Below are positions 35,847 to 43,967 of a stretch of 64,000 nt of DNA, one piece after another. Each line of letters begins with the position of its first letter. The first letter of the stretch is position 1. Source of the DNA: Bacteroidota bacterium (GTDB taxonomy: Bacteria; Bacteroidota; Bacteroidia; Flavobacteriales_D; Crocinitomicaceae); the NCBI GenBank assembly GCA_016192075.1, contig JACPUU010000012.1:682001-746000 (forward strand), in the 5' to 3' direction. The notes under the pieces are model-generated. The model saw nothing but the letters and a program-made list of their open reading frames with translations, made no database searches and had not been told where the DNA came from. A program made the position numbers and the translations under genes.

Positions 35847-36509
35847 ATGAAAAAAGTTCTGATTATTCATGCACACCCTGAAAAGCAAAGTTTTTGCAGT
35901 GCGTTGAAAGATGCTGCCATTGCCCACTTTCAACATGCAGGCAGTGAAATAAAGCAATCAGATCTTTACAATATGGGCTTTAACCCGGTGGGTGGCAAAA
36001 ATGATTTTCTGGAACTGGCGGACCCCGCTTTCTTTAAATACCAGGCTGAACAAACGCATGCGTTTCAGCATGATCTTTTTACACCTGAAGTGAAAGCCGA
36101 GATGGAAAAATTTGTCTGGTGTGATACGCTGGTATTTACCTTTCCCATCTGGTGGTTTGGATTACCGGCTATTTTAAAAGGCTGGGTAGACCGGGTTTTT
36201 GCAATGGGCTTTGCGTATGGCGCCGGAAAAGGGGTTTATGACAATGGTGCTTTTAAAGAAAAAACCGCTTTTTGTATTTTAACCACCGGCGGCCCTCAGA
36301 TTGCTTACGGCCCAACCGGAAAAAACGGCGACCTGGATACCATTCTCTACCCCATTCACCACGGCATGCTCTATTTCACAGGCATGCAGGTAAAAGAGCC
36401 TTTTGTTTGCTTTTCACCCGCCAGAATTACGCCCGATGAGCGTAAATCAGAACTGATTAAACTTGAACAATACCTGCAACGCGTTAAGGAGATGAAAAGC
36501 CTGTATTAA
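35847..36509 (+). CDS. Flavodoxin-fold NAD(P)H oxidoreductase
   Basis: A 220-residue protein of the flavodoxin-like fold 2 family (NQO1, MdaB, KefF/KefG). It begins VLIIHAHPEKQSFCSALKDA and has the FMN/FAD-binding and dimer signature FPIWWFGLPAILKGWVDRVF at about 93-112, followed by TTGGPQIAYGPTG. Such enzymes make two-electron reductions of quinones or act as ancillary subunits of K+ efflux systems. It follows the E1 dehydrogenase gene after four bases, so the two share a transcript. Confidence 0.86.
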   Translation: MKKVLIIHAHPEKQSFCSALKDAAIAHFQHAGSEIKQSDLYNMGFNPVGGKNDFLELADPAFFKYQAEQTHAFQHDLFTPEVKAEMEKFVWCDTLVFTFPIWWFGLPAILKGWVDRVFAMGFAYGAGKGVYDNGAFKEKTAFCILTTGGPQIAYGPTGKNGDLDTILYPIHHGMLYFTGMQVKEPFVCFSPARITPDERKSELIKLEQYLQRVKEMKSLY

Positions 36510-36640
36510 GCTTTAATACACCCTGTTTTGCTTTCAAATTCTGCCCCCGGGCCTCACCACTGGCTTTTGTAATTTCCCCGGCAGCTATCCTTTTATCAGA
36601 TTTTTCGTATTAAATGGTGTACAAACGTTAATTTTGCAAT

Positions 36641-38518
36641 GTGATCAGAATACCGAAACATATTACACCGCGCTGGATTGTTTTTGCAATCGATGTAATT
36701 ATTTCTGTGCTGTCACTTATTGTGGCTTACCTGGTGCGCTTTGATGCAGCAAACATGCCCTTTGAGTCAGAGTACCGGATATTTATTACCGGCCTGCCTT
36801 TTTTTCTGATAATACGTGCAGCCGGCTTTCTCTTCTTTAAAATTCACACCAGCATCTTAAGACATACCAGTTCACAAGATGTGAAATCAGTCATTTTTGC
36901 TACCGGGTTTGGTACGCTGGTGCTGGCTCTTATTTCCAGCATCAAATACATTTGGGTAGATCAGTTGTTCCTTTTCCCCATTTCAATTCTGGTGGTAGAG
37001 TTCTTTGTAACCATTAGTTTTCTGTTGGTTTTTCGGTTTGCAATCAAGCTCCTTTACCTTGAAAGTTTTAAAAGCGGCAAACAAACCATGCCTACTGCTA
37101 TCTACGGTTCAGGTATTTATGGCCTCATTACCAAACATACACTTGACAAAGAAGCCAACGTAGAAGGCAACGTAGTGTGTTTTATTGACGACGATAAAAA
37201 GAAATCAGGCAGTTCACTGGAAGGGCTTCCGATTTATCACAGTTCACAACTGGAACAGGTGATTAAAAACAAGGGCATCCGCAAAATGATTCTGGCCATC
37301 AAAAATCCGGACAATAAAAATAAACGCACAATCATTGATATTTGCCTTGCCAATAATGTAGACATCATGAATGTGCCGTCACCCACCAAGTGGATCAACG
37401 GGGAATTTACATCCGGACAAATCAAACCTATCCGCATTGAAGATTTGCTGGGGCGTGAATCAATCAGGCTTGACCAGGATCAGCTGGTAAAAGAGTTTAA
37501 CAACAAAGTAATACTGGTTACCGGGGCAGCCGGAAGTATTGGCAGTGAAATTGTACGGCAGCTGGTTGAGTATTCGCCCAAAAAAGTCATTTTGCTTGAC
37601 CAGGCTGAATCACCCATCTATGAACTGGAGATGGAACTGCAGGAGAAAAAACAACGGTACCTGACCGAATCCGTAATTGCAGATATACGAAATGCTGAAC
37701 GGTTGGAAAATGTGTTCAAAACTTTTAAGCCTGCCTATGTCTTTCACGCCGCAGCATACAAGCATGTGCCGCTGATGGAAGACAACCCGTCTGAAGCGTT
37801 GCTTACCAATGTACAGGGCTCTAAAAACATGGTTGACCTTGCTGTAAAATACAACGTTGAAAAATTTGTACTCATCTCTACCGATAAAGCGGTCAACCCA
37901 ACCAGTGTTATGGGTTGTTCAAAACGAATAGCAGAGATATACGCTCAATCAGCCAACAGCCTTGGCACCACCCGGTTTATTACCACCCGTTTTGGAAATG
38001 TGCTGGGCTCTAACGGATCTGTTATTCCCCTGTTTAAAAAGCAAATTGAGGCAGGCGGACCGGTAACGGTTACCGATAAAAATATCACCCGGTATTTTAT
38101 GACCATTCCTGAAGCATGCCAGTTGGTACTTGAAGCCGGCATGATTGGAAAAGGTAAAGAGATTTTTGTTTTTGACATGGGTGAGTCCGTACGCATTTAC
38201 GATCTGGCTGTAAAAATGATCAAATTAAGCGGTCTTGAACCGGGTAAAGACATCCAGATCAAAATTACCGGATTACGCCCCGGCGAAAAATTGTATGAAG
38301 AGCTGCTTACCAAAGATGAAGATACCATTGCCACACACCACCCGCAAATTTTGATTGCCAGGGTAAGGGAATATGATTTTGACGAAATTTCCAGAACCAT
38401 TTCACAACTGACTGCGCTTTTTGGAAACCAAAATAATACCGAAATTGTACAGCTGATGAAAGAAATTGTTCCGGAATTCAAGAGTAACAATTCTGTCTTT
38501 GAAAAACTGGACAAATGA
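36641..38518 (+). CDS. WbpM/CapD-type nucleotide-sugar 4,6-dehydratase
   Basis: A 625-residue membrane protein of the polysaccharide biosynthesis CapD family. Four N-terminal membrane helices (about 14-145) are followed by a CoA-binding-like Rossmann domain (about 150-255). The catalytic SDR domain starts near 280 with VILVTGAAGSIGSEIVRQLV. Its active-site stretch is ISTDKAVNPTSVMGCSKRIA, with Met in place of the usual catalytic Tyr as in WbpM/FlaA1. These enzymes make UDP-4-keto-6-deoxy-HexNAc for surface glycans, an entry point also to diamino nonulosonic acids. Start is GTG at 36641; TAATTTTG at 36629-36636 is too close for a normal leader. Confidence 0.9.
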   Translation: MIRIPKHITPRWIVFAIDVIISVLSLIVAYLVRFDAANMPFESEYRIFITGLPFFLIIRAAGFLFFKIHTSILRHTSSQDVKSVIFATGFGTLVLALISSIKYIWVDQLFLFPISILVVEFFVTISFLLVFRFAIKLLYLESFKSGKQTMPTAIYGSGIYGLITKHTLDKEANVEGNVVCFIDDDKKKSGSSLEGLPIYHSSQLEQVIKNKGIRKMILAIKNPDNKNKRTIIDICLANNVDIMNVPSPTKWINGEFTSGQIKPIRIEDLLGRESIRLDQDQLVKEFNNKVILVTGAAGSIGSEIVRQLVEYSPKKVILLDQAESPIYELEMELQEKKQRYLTESVIADIRNAERLENVFKTFKPAYVFHAAAYKHVPLMEDNPSEALLTNVQGSKNMVDLAVKYNVEKFVLISTDKAVNPTSVMGCSKRIAEIYAQSANSLGTTRFITTRFGNVLGSNGSVIPLFKKQIEAGGPVTVTDKNITRYFMTIPEACQLVLEAGMIGKGKEIFVFDMGESVRIYDLAVKMIKLSGLEPGKDIQIKITGLRPGEKLYEELLTKDEDTIATHHPQILIARVREYDFDEISRTISQLTALFGNQNNTEIVQLMKEIVPEFKSNNSVFEKLDK

Positions 38519-38925
38519 TAGCTACTTCCATTCAAATACGCTTTGCAGATGTTGACATGGGCGGACACGTTCATAACGCAGCCTACCTGCATTACTTTGA
38601 ATCAGCCCGCATCAATTTTTTTATAGGCGGGCTTGGCAGCGGCTGGGACTGGAAAAAGAACGGTTTTATTGTCAAAAAAAATGTCATTGAATACCACATT
38701 CCGGTTTACATAACTGATGAGATACGTGTTGAAGTAAGTTCAACCCATATCGGAGAAAAAAGTTTTACACTTTCATACCACATTTTTGACAAGGCGGGCA
38801 ACCTGAAAACCAACGGTGAATCTGTTATTGTATGTCTTGATTACCTGGCCGGTAAAACAATTCCCATTCCGGCTGAAGTAAAAAAAATACTCACCAGCCA
38901 TTTTGTTCCAAAAACCACGGCATAA
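38515..38925 (+). CDS. 4-hydroxybenzoyl-CoA thioesterase-like hotdog protein
   Basis: A 136-residue single hotdog domain. The active-site motif is IRFADVDMGGHVHNAAYLHY (about 7-26), the family's D..GHVNN pattern with the catalytic Asp. ITDEIRVEVSSTHIGEKSFT forms the central sheet. Acyl-CoA thioesterase activity is likely; the substrate is unknown. Its ATG overlaps the stop of the sugar dehydratase gene (ATGA), so it is cotranslated, although the two functions have no obvious link. Confidence 0.85.
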   Translation: MIATSIQIRFADVDMGGHVHNAAYLHYFESARINFFIGGLGSGWDWKKNGFIVKKNVIEYHIPVYITDEIRVEVSSTHIGEKSFTLSYHIFDKAGNLKTNGESVIVCLDYLAGKTIPIPAEVKKILTSHFVPKTTA

Positions 38926-38937
38926 AAATTGAAGTGA

Positions 38938-38945
38938 TAATTTTG
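38938..38945 (+). promoter_or_regulatory. TAnnTTTG-type -7 box upstream of the MORN-repeat gene
   Basis: TAATTTTG matches the phylum -7 consensus and is 27 bases before the ATG at 38972; no well-spaced -33 element is evident. Confidence 0.35.
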
Positions 38946-38971
38946 TACATTAAGCGCAGAAAATCATTTTT

Positions 38972-39955
38972 ATGAAATCAATTCTTGTTTTTTCATGCCT
39001 GTTCATGAGCAGCATTGCCGGCCAGAGCCAGATTCTGGACACCCCTGCCCCAACAAAAACAGACACTCCTGAGCCACCTGTTTGTCGTGACCCCCGTTTC
39101 AGAATGATTGCAGATTGTGAAAACCTGGTTTATGTAGACAAAGTCAATATTGACGGTGAAGACAAAGACGTGGTTTACAATAAAAAAACGCAGGCTCCCT
39201 ATTCAGGACGATGTAAAGTATGCCACAACAATGGAAACCTGTGGATGCTGCTGGAATATAAAAACGGATGGTCCTTTGGTATTGATACGGTTTACTATGA
39301 AAATGGAAACATTAACCTGATACGCAGCCATGATACACAAGGCCTGGGAAAAGAAGACGGAACCTGGAAATTTTACCGTGAAGACGGCACCCTGAAATGG
39401 GAAAAAACATTCATTATGGGCGCCGCTGATGGTGAGCAGCGCTATTATTTTCCTGACTCCACGTTAGAAAAAGTGGAGATGTGGAAAATGGGACAGCTCA
39501 ATGGTAAAAAACAAGAATACTATCCGGGCGGAGCAATCAGAAAAGAAATTGGTTATAAAAACGGAAAGTTTGACGGCACGTATGTGACCTATTTCAAAGA
39601 TGGAAAAGTAGAATCAGAACAACAATACCTCAACGATAAAAAAATAGGTCCTTCCTCTTATTATTACGAATCAGGTCAGCTTTTTTATACCGAGAACCAT
39701 GAGAATGGCCTGCTGGAGGGTGAGTGCAAACGCTTTTACATGAGCGGCCGTAAATGGACCGTGGAAAATTACAAAAAAGGGGTACGCAGCGGTATTTTTG
39801 AAGAATACTACGACGATGAAAAAAACACACTCAAATACAGCGCCGTTTATAAAAAAGGAGTTGTTGTAGAAGAACATTACTACGACGAGTTTGGTGATGA
39901 AACTGCACCACCTGCCAAAGAAGGAGAAAAAACCACGCCGGAAGGAGGGCAATAA
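38972..39955 (+). CDS. Secreted MORN-repeat protein (YwqK-like)
   Basis: A 327-residue secreted protein with a signal peptide (to about 18) and a Pro/Thr-rich linker. From about residue 100 to 300 it consists of consecutive MORN_2-type repeats of 20-24 residues, such as GTWKFYREDGTLKWEKTF, NGKKQEYYPGGAIRKEIGY, DGTYVTYFKDGKVESEQQYL and GIFEEYYDDEKNTLKYSAVY. Such repeat proteins abound in Bacteroidota; some are annotated as YwqK-type antitoxins but this one has no partner toxin gene. It is the last core gene before the accessory island. Confidence 0.85.
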   Translation: MKSILVFSCLFMSSIAGQSQILDTPAPTKTDTPEPPVCRDPRFRMIADCENLVYVDKVNIDGEDKDVVYNKKTQAPYSGRCKVCHNNGNLWMLLEYKNGWSFGIDTVYYENGNINLIRSHDTQGLGKEDGTWKFYREDGTLKWEKTFIMGAADGEQRYYFPDSTLEKVEMWKMGQLNGKKQEYYPGGAIRKEIGYKNGKFDGTYVTYFKDGKVESEQQYLNDKKIGPSSYYYESGQLFYTENHENGLLEGECKRFYMSGRKWTVENYKKGVRSGIFEEYYDDEKNTLKYSAVYKKGVVVEEHYYDEFGDETAPPAKEGEKTTPEGGQ

Positions 39956-40045
39956 TTAATTCAGGGAATACACTCCGTTGTCATTCATTAATGGGAGTAC
40001 CATCTGATTTTTCGTTGTGACGCCAATGTGTCACGCTTATTATTT

Positions 40046-40120
40046 GGTTACGGTTTGCAAATAGGCACAGAGGGCAACAGGAAATGGGCGTTCGCCTTTT
40101 GTGCTTATTTGCTGTTAGAA
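40046..40120 (-). repeat. attC-like palindrome F, downstream of the Abi-like gene
   Basis: A 19-base arm (40057-40075) pairs with 40094-40112 (GCAAATA.GCACA... against ...TGTGC.TATTTGC). The outer ends are GGTTACGG on one side and GTTAGAA (40114-40120) on the other; the latter fits the GTTRRR core of integron attC sites. TTTGTGC occurs at 40098-40104, as in the five other island palindromes. It lies directly after the stop of the Abi-like gene. Confidence 0.5.
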
Positions 40121-40128
40121 GCTGTTTT

Positions 40129-40836
40129 TCATTTACCATAGTTAAAAATATACTCCAGTCGTTCAAGTTTCAATTTAAGGAGTTTTGTTTGCCAGTCTTT
40201 TATGTCAGTATGCGAAGAATCGGGTTTCTCAATTATCTCTAGCTTAAAAGAAATCAACGTGTATATTGCCGGGTTAATATTTGAACGCATAAATTTCTTC
40301 AGTTTATTTATCTCTGTAGTTTCAACGTCGGTTTCGTTAGAAATTTCTTCAAAACTGAAAAATGCGCTGTGGACTTTAGTTATTGCCTCATCGATTGTCC
40401 GTTCTTGATTTTTGAGAAATTTTTTCCAGTCATAATCCTTGCTTTTAAAGTCCGCAATTTTTTCGGCAAATTCAGATATTCCAATGTTTTCTGTCCCTTG
40501 CCCCAAACCGAGATGCCAAACAAAATTTATTTTATCAAGTTGTGAATTGAGATAGTCCGTTTGCTTAAAAAGTATATTTGTAAGTCTATTAATTTTGAAT
40601 TCATATCTAGTCTGTTTTAATTCTTCTTTTTGCAAATTCATTTCTTGTTGCTGAATTAAAATTGATACAATTATTCCAAATAATGCTAGACCTGAGAATA
40701 GTGCATTTACAGCACCAAACATGTCGCCAAATGTTCCTCTGTTACTTGTTCCGTAGTGAATAGCAATACCTGATCCAATCCAAATGAAAATGACAATAAC
40801 AATTCCGACGATGAGTTTATTTGTTGTAATTTGCAT
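40129..40836 (-). CDS. Two-helix membrane protein, putative phage abortive-infection type
   Basis: A 235-residue protein with two N-terminal membrane helices (about 8-28 and 40-62) separated by NRGTFGDMFGAVNALFSGLA, then a coiled-coil-prone cytosolic part beginning QQQEMNLQKEELKQTRYEF. This layout and the GDMFGAVNALFSGLAF-like motif are characteristic of the 'putative phage abortive infection protein' family (PF16872-like) and of many orphan defence-island genes. The C-terminal ~100 residues are Lys/Glu-rich and helical. No catalytic motif is visible, and a toxin partner is not seen. It is one cassette of the minus-strand island. Confidence 0.6.
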   Translation of the reverse strand: MQITTNKLIVGIVIVIFIWIGSGIAIHYGTSNRGTFGDMFGAVNALFSGLALFGIIVSILIQQQEMNLQKEELKQTRYEFKINRLTNILFKQTDYLNSQLDKINFVWHLGLGQGTENIGISEFAEKIADFKSKDYDWKKFLKNQERTIDEAITKVHSAFFSFEEISNETDVETTEINKLKKFMRSNINPAIYTLISFKLEIIEKPDSSHTDIKDWQTKLLKLKLERLEYIFNYGK

Positions 40837-40872
40837 TATAATCTGTCAATTAATGTTTTTCGACAATTGCTT

Positions 40873-41060
40873 CTAACGGACGACGCATAAAAGTAGTAGC
40901 GCAGCCTTGATTAAATGTACTGAACTTAATGCTAACCCACCGAGCCGCACAAAAACTTTTTTAATAAATTTCTGTGTTTAAAAAATTTTTGTGCGGCGCT
41001 GCTGCTATGAAACACTGAAATTGGAGAACGTAGCGCTATTACTTTTATGTGGTGTTAGGG
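40873..41060 (-). repeat. attC-like palindrome A (homologous to B)
   Basis: Outer arms 40873-40902 (beginning CTAACGG) and 41033-41058 (ending GTGTTAG) are imperfectly complementary around CATAAAAGTA(A/G)TAGCG. Nested inner arms GCCGCACAAAAA (40944-40955) and TTTTTGTGCGGC (40986-40997) are perfect. Total ~188 bases. In the gene direction the ends read CCCTAAC and GTTAGAA, one base off the integron R-box consensus each. It lies just past the stop of the protease gene and is ~85-90% identical by eye to site B. Confidence 0.6.
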
Positions 41061-41075
41061 TTAGTTTTCTTTACT

Positions 41076-41912
41076 TCAAACAGTCGGTTTTGGAATGACT
41101 TGCTCAAATTCTTGTATGACTTTTGAAGAAATGACACAGCCAAGATTGGCAGGAATTTTTGAGCGGAAAATTGAGTCTAATGTCGTTGGAATATTTGTTG
41201 TTTCAATTTTTCCAGTGGCATTCAATTCGTGACCGCCATATAGAACGCCGACAAAATAAAATTTATCATCCCTTCCTGCAAGTCTAGTTCCTGCAGAGTT
41301 TACAACATTGAGTCCTTCCTTATATAAAAAAACGGGACTTCCACTTGAGCCTGGGAATGCGGCGATGTCAATCAAAAATTCGACTCTACCATTGTAAGGG
41401 AGACCGGGTTTAGTTGCTGTAACTCCTTTTCTGAATATTGGACGGTTGTTATGCTCATCTGAAAGTCCAATTGGGTAACCTACCATTAAAACATCTTCTA
41501 GTTCTGAAAATGTTTCAAATTCTTGTGTGGTCGGAATAATATCGGGTGCAATTCTAGACCATCTAATTTGTGAACCTAAGTTTTTTTCGAATGTGGTTAA
41601 TATATTTCCGAATGTCGTAGCACAAAGATCAATTTTTTCATTCGGATGATTGATCCATAGATTCTTGGTCGGAATACGAACAGTTGGAAAGTCCCGAAAT
41701 ATTGGCTTTCCTGTTCCGTCCTTTTGAGTCAATCTAAAAACGGTTTCTACTGAGTCCTTAATCACGTGCTTATTAGTGATTAGTATTGGAACATGAGAAG
41801 TCCCATCACCATGGAGCGCAAATATGAAGCCCGTACCCGCTGATTTAGTTCCATCAGCTTTTGTGCAAATAAGTCTTGTTACACAATATGCAATATTTTC
41901 AGTATTTATCAT
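41076..41912 (-). CDS. Cytosolic trypsin-like serine protease
   Basis: A 278-residue chymotrypsin-fold (S1-like) protease without a signal peptide or membrane helix. The catalytic triad is visible: His49 in LITNKHVIKD, Asp95 in NEKIDLCATTF and Ser190 in FPGSSGSPVFLYK. Substrate-pocket features cannot be assigned. An intracellular trypsin-like protease in a mobile island suggests a defence or toxin-processing role, as in several anti-phage systems that use proteases, but that is inference from location. It is bracketed by the two homologous palindromes A and B, so it looks like an individually mobile cassette. Confidence 0.82.
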   Translation of the reverse strand: MINTENIAYCVTRLICTKADGTKSAGTGFIFALHGDGTSHVPILITNKHVIKDSVETVFRLTQKDGTGKPIFRDFPTVRIPTKNLWINHPNEKIDLCATTFGNILTTFEKNLGSQIRWSRIAPDIIPTTQEFETFSELEDVLMVGYPIGLSDEHNNRPIFRKGVTATKPGLPYNGRVEFLIDIAAFPGSSGSPVFLYKEGLNVVNSAGTRLAGRDDKFYFVGVLYGGHELNATGKIETTNIPTTLDSIFRSKIPANLGCVISSKVIQEFEQVIPKPTV

Positions 41913-41920
41913 ATAATTAA

Positions 41921-42113
41921 CCCTAACGGACTACGCATAAAAGTAGTAGCGCAGCCTTGATTAAAAGTACAGAACTTAATGCTAACCCACCAAGCTGGAC
42001 AAAAACTTTTTTAATAAATTTCAGTGTTTAAAAAATTTTTGTGCAGCGCTGCTGCTATGAAACACTTAAAATTGGAGAACCGAAGCGTTATTACTTTTTA
42101 TGCGATGTTATGC
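41921..42113 (-). repeat. attC-like palindrome B (homologous to A)
   Basis: Outer arms 41923-41952 (CTAACGG...) and 42085-42111 (...GATGTTATG) pair imperfectly. Inner arms GCTGGACAAAAA (41994-42005) and TTTTTGTGCAGC (42036-42047) pair with one mismatch. Compared with site A, the C-G pair in the inner stem becomes T-A, a compensatory change. It lies between the lipoprotein stop and the protease start. Confidence 0.6.
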
Positions 42114-42121
42114 ATAGTTTT

Positions 42122-42709
42122 TTACTCCTTGACAATAAATTCAAAGGTCATTAAACATTCTACCATCATAGACATATTCTTAAATAAATCATCGGTTTGA
42201 GAAGCACCCGCAATCAGATGATAAAAATAACCTTCCTCATCGCTTTTGATAATAAAGCCAATATTTTCAATTGCTCCATAATGCCCAGAATCTGATTTCG
42301 TATGAATGAAATATGCGGGATAATTCAACACTTCTGTTTCTCCTGATTCCACCAATTTCATGCCTAGAGGGTTGGTCTTGGATAGATTTAGTAGGTGATC
42401 GTATTCGGTTTGGAGGTCATTCGATTTACTTTGACTTTTGATTTTTTGAATAGAAATTATATCAATGTAGCCATCCTTATCAGCAGGCGATGCGGCGTTA
42501 AGCATGACGAGGAAATTCTCCCCATCACAATCCTCTTCTTCATTTCGCCAACTCCAACCAGAAGGAATCATTAACGCGAAATTTTCAGAAGTTAACGAAA
42601 CTTCTTGCTTTTCAAAATTAACTGGATTATTGACAATTTGATTTAATGTAATGTCTCCACCACAAGAGCTTAAGGCAGCTAAATAAAGTAGAATTGGAAT
42701 ATAGTTCAT
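42122..42709 (-). CDS. Putative lipoprotein, unknown, in the cassette island
   Basis: A 195-residue protein with a lipoprotein signal (YIPILLYLAALSSCGG, Cys near 16). The mature part opens with LTSENFALMIPSGWSWRNEE, a pattern seen in small envelope proteins whose domain resembles PsbP/DUF1795-type folds; this is a tentative structural hint. It continues with VESGETEVLNYPAYFIHTKS and ends in MVECLMTFEFIVKE. No function is assigned. It is AT-rich like its neighbours and is a single-gene cassette between palindromes B and C. Confidence 0.62.
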   Translation of the reverse strand: MNYIPILLYLAALSSCGGDITLNQIVNNPVNFEKQEVSLTSENFALMIPSGWSWRNEEEDCDGENFLVMLNAASPADKDGYIDIISIQKIKSQSKSNDLQTEYDHLLNLSKTNPLGMKLVESGETEVLNYPAYFIHTKSDSGHYGAIENIGFIIKSDEEGYFYHLIAGASQTDDLFKNMSMMVECLMTFEFIVKE

Positions 42710-42725
42710 GGTGTTTTCATATTAT

Positions 42726-42858
42726 GCATAACGGTTTTGGGCTTGGCGTTCGTGCGGGATTTCAGGGCACAAAACTGTCAAGCCAGCACAAAAGTTGATT
42801 TGAAAAACTGCACTTGAATTTGTGCATGTCACCCCGCATGACGCCAAACCCATGTTAC
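42726..42858 (-). repeat. attC-like palindrome C
   Basis: Arms 42726-42758 and 42833-42858 pair well (TAAC....GGGCTTGGCGT.CGTGCGGG against CCCGCATGACGCCAAACCCATGTTAC). The ends are TAAC and GTTA. Inner GCACAAAA (from 42767) faces TTTGTGC (42819-42825). It lies upstream of the lipoprotein start and downstream of the restriction-like operon, next to palindrome D. Confidence 0.55.
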
Positions 42859-42885
42859 CTGCTGCCCCTTTTTCGGTAGTCTGTC

Positions 42886-42976
42886 CAGCGTTGGCAAAAA
42901 GCACACTCTTTTGCAAGCTTTGGCGTGTGTGTTGGCTTTGTGCGGCTTGCAAATGTGTGTGCTTGTGCATTAGCAT
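42886..42976 (-). repeat. Palindrome D, downstream end of the methylase-MORC-Z1 operon
   Basis: Arms GCACACTCTTTTGCAAGC (42901-42918) and 42945-42962 are complementary at 16 of 18 positions. It is homologous to palindrome E: CAGCGTTGGCAA is shared and a 27-base block (42931-42957) is identical to 49200-49226. It begins a few bases past the stop of the PD-(D/E)XK gene. D and E therefore bracket the operon. Confidence 0.6.
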
Positions 42977-42986
42977 TATGTCAGCA

Positions 42987-43967
42987 TTAGATTGCATTAA
43001 ATAATTTTTGTTTGTTTATTAGTTTATTTATGTCTGCCTGTTTAGTTTCTGTCAAGTCAGATTTATAACGAACTTCTGAAACTTCTGTAGGAATGTGCAC
43101 CAACTCAATTTTGCTTATGTCTTGATGTTTGTAAAAGCGTAACGATTGTTTAGCAATTTCATAGTCAAACTTTATTCCTATGGAATGTTCTAAAGAACTG
43201 CCAAGTGTCTTGCAAATAATACTGTTTAGTTTTTCCTTCAGTTCGTAATCCCTACCTAATTTTTCAGAGATGCTTTCCGTGAGTTGGTGAATATTTAGGC
43301 CTGAATTATTTTGTTTTACGAAAATTGAAGCGATTAAAACCTGTGTGTCGGCTGGCGGATTTAATTGCTCCGATGAAAAGATGTGTTTACGTTCAAATGT
43401 AGAGCTACTCTTTACTTCAATTCGTTCTGTTCCTGCATTAAAATCAAACTTTTCTTCGGGAATGCTATGCCAATATTCTAGTAGCGTTTGCGGATTTGAT
43501 GCATTGTCAATTAAAAACAACTCTGCCCAAAGTCCGTTTACTGTGTTGGTTGGTGAATCTGTTAAGATTTTAAAAACTTCAATAAACCTTTTTAAAGCAT
43601 CAACAACTTGTTGTTGCGTAGGATTTGCTCCTATTGTTTTGATTAGAGTTTCTGCAATTCTCAAAAAATATTCTTGCAGATTTCTATCTAAACTTCTGAA
43701 AGTAATTACAGTAAATGTTTGTAGTCTACTTCCTCCGTTTTCTGATATTTTGCACTCAATGTTTTGTTGAAGCTGTAAATATTTCAAGCGAAAGTTTTTT
43801 AGACTAATATCTTTTATGCGTTTTGTAACTGATAGTAAAAGAACAGCATTACCTTCAACGTCTATTGCAATTCTAAATTCAGGATATTCAGGAATAGCGA
43901 TAGCATTGAAAACATTGGTGTTGTTTTCAGGAATTGAAAGCGTGTCATATAAATCAATTAAATTCAT
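42987..43967 (-). CDS. PD-(D/E)XK nuclease-like protein (DUF4420 type)
   Basis: The ATG at 43967 (MNLIDLYDTLSIPEN) overlaps the Z1 gene stop as ATGA, giving 326 residues. The middle contains a nuclease core: FDFNAGTERIEVKSSSTFER (about 187-206), where Asp, Glu and Lys of the D...ExK motif are visible, preceded by LWAELFLI. This matches PD-(D/E)XK motif proteins (DUF4420) that sit with Z1 and MORC-like ATPases in restriction-like islands. It is the probable DNA-cutting subunit. A longer TTG start is possible but not needed. Confidence 0.8.
   Translation of the reverse strand: MNLIDLYDTLSIPENNTNVFNAIAIPEYPEFRIAIDVEGNAVLLLSVTKRIKDISLKNFRLKYLQLQQNIECKISENGGSRLQTFTVITFRSLDRNLQEYFLRIAETLIKTIGANPTQQQVVDALKRFIEVFKILTDSPTNTVNGLWAELFLIDNASNPQTLLEYWHSIPEEKFDFNAGTERIEVKSSSTFERKHIFSSEQLNPPADTQVLIASIFVKQNNSGLNIHQLTESISEKLGRDYELKEKLNSIICKTLGSSLEHSIGIKFDYEIAKQSLRFYKHQDISKIELVHIPTEVSEVRYKSDLTETKQADINKLINKQKLFNAI

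Noticed and set aside
36629-36636. TAATTTTG as promoter of the WbpM-type dehydratase
   Set aside because: It ends five bases before the GTG start, which would need a leaderless transcript. Not supported further.
42722-43004. Overlapping 60-90-codon frames in both directions across palindromes C and D
   Set aside because: Explained by the inverted repeats; no protein signal.
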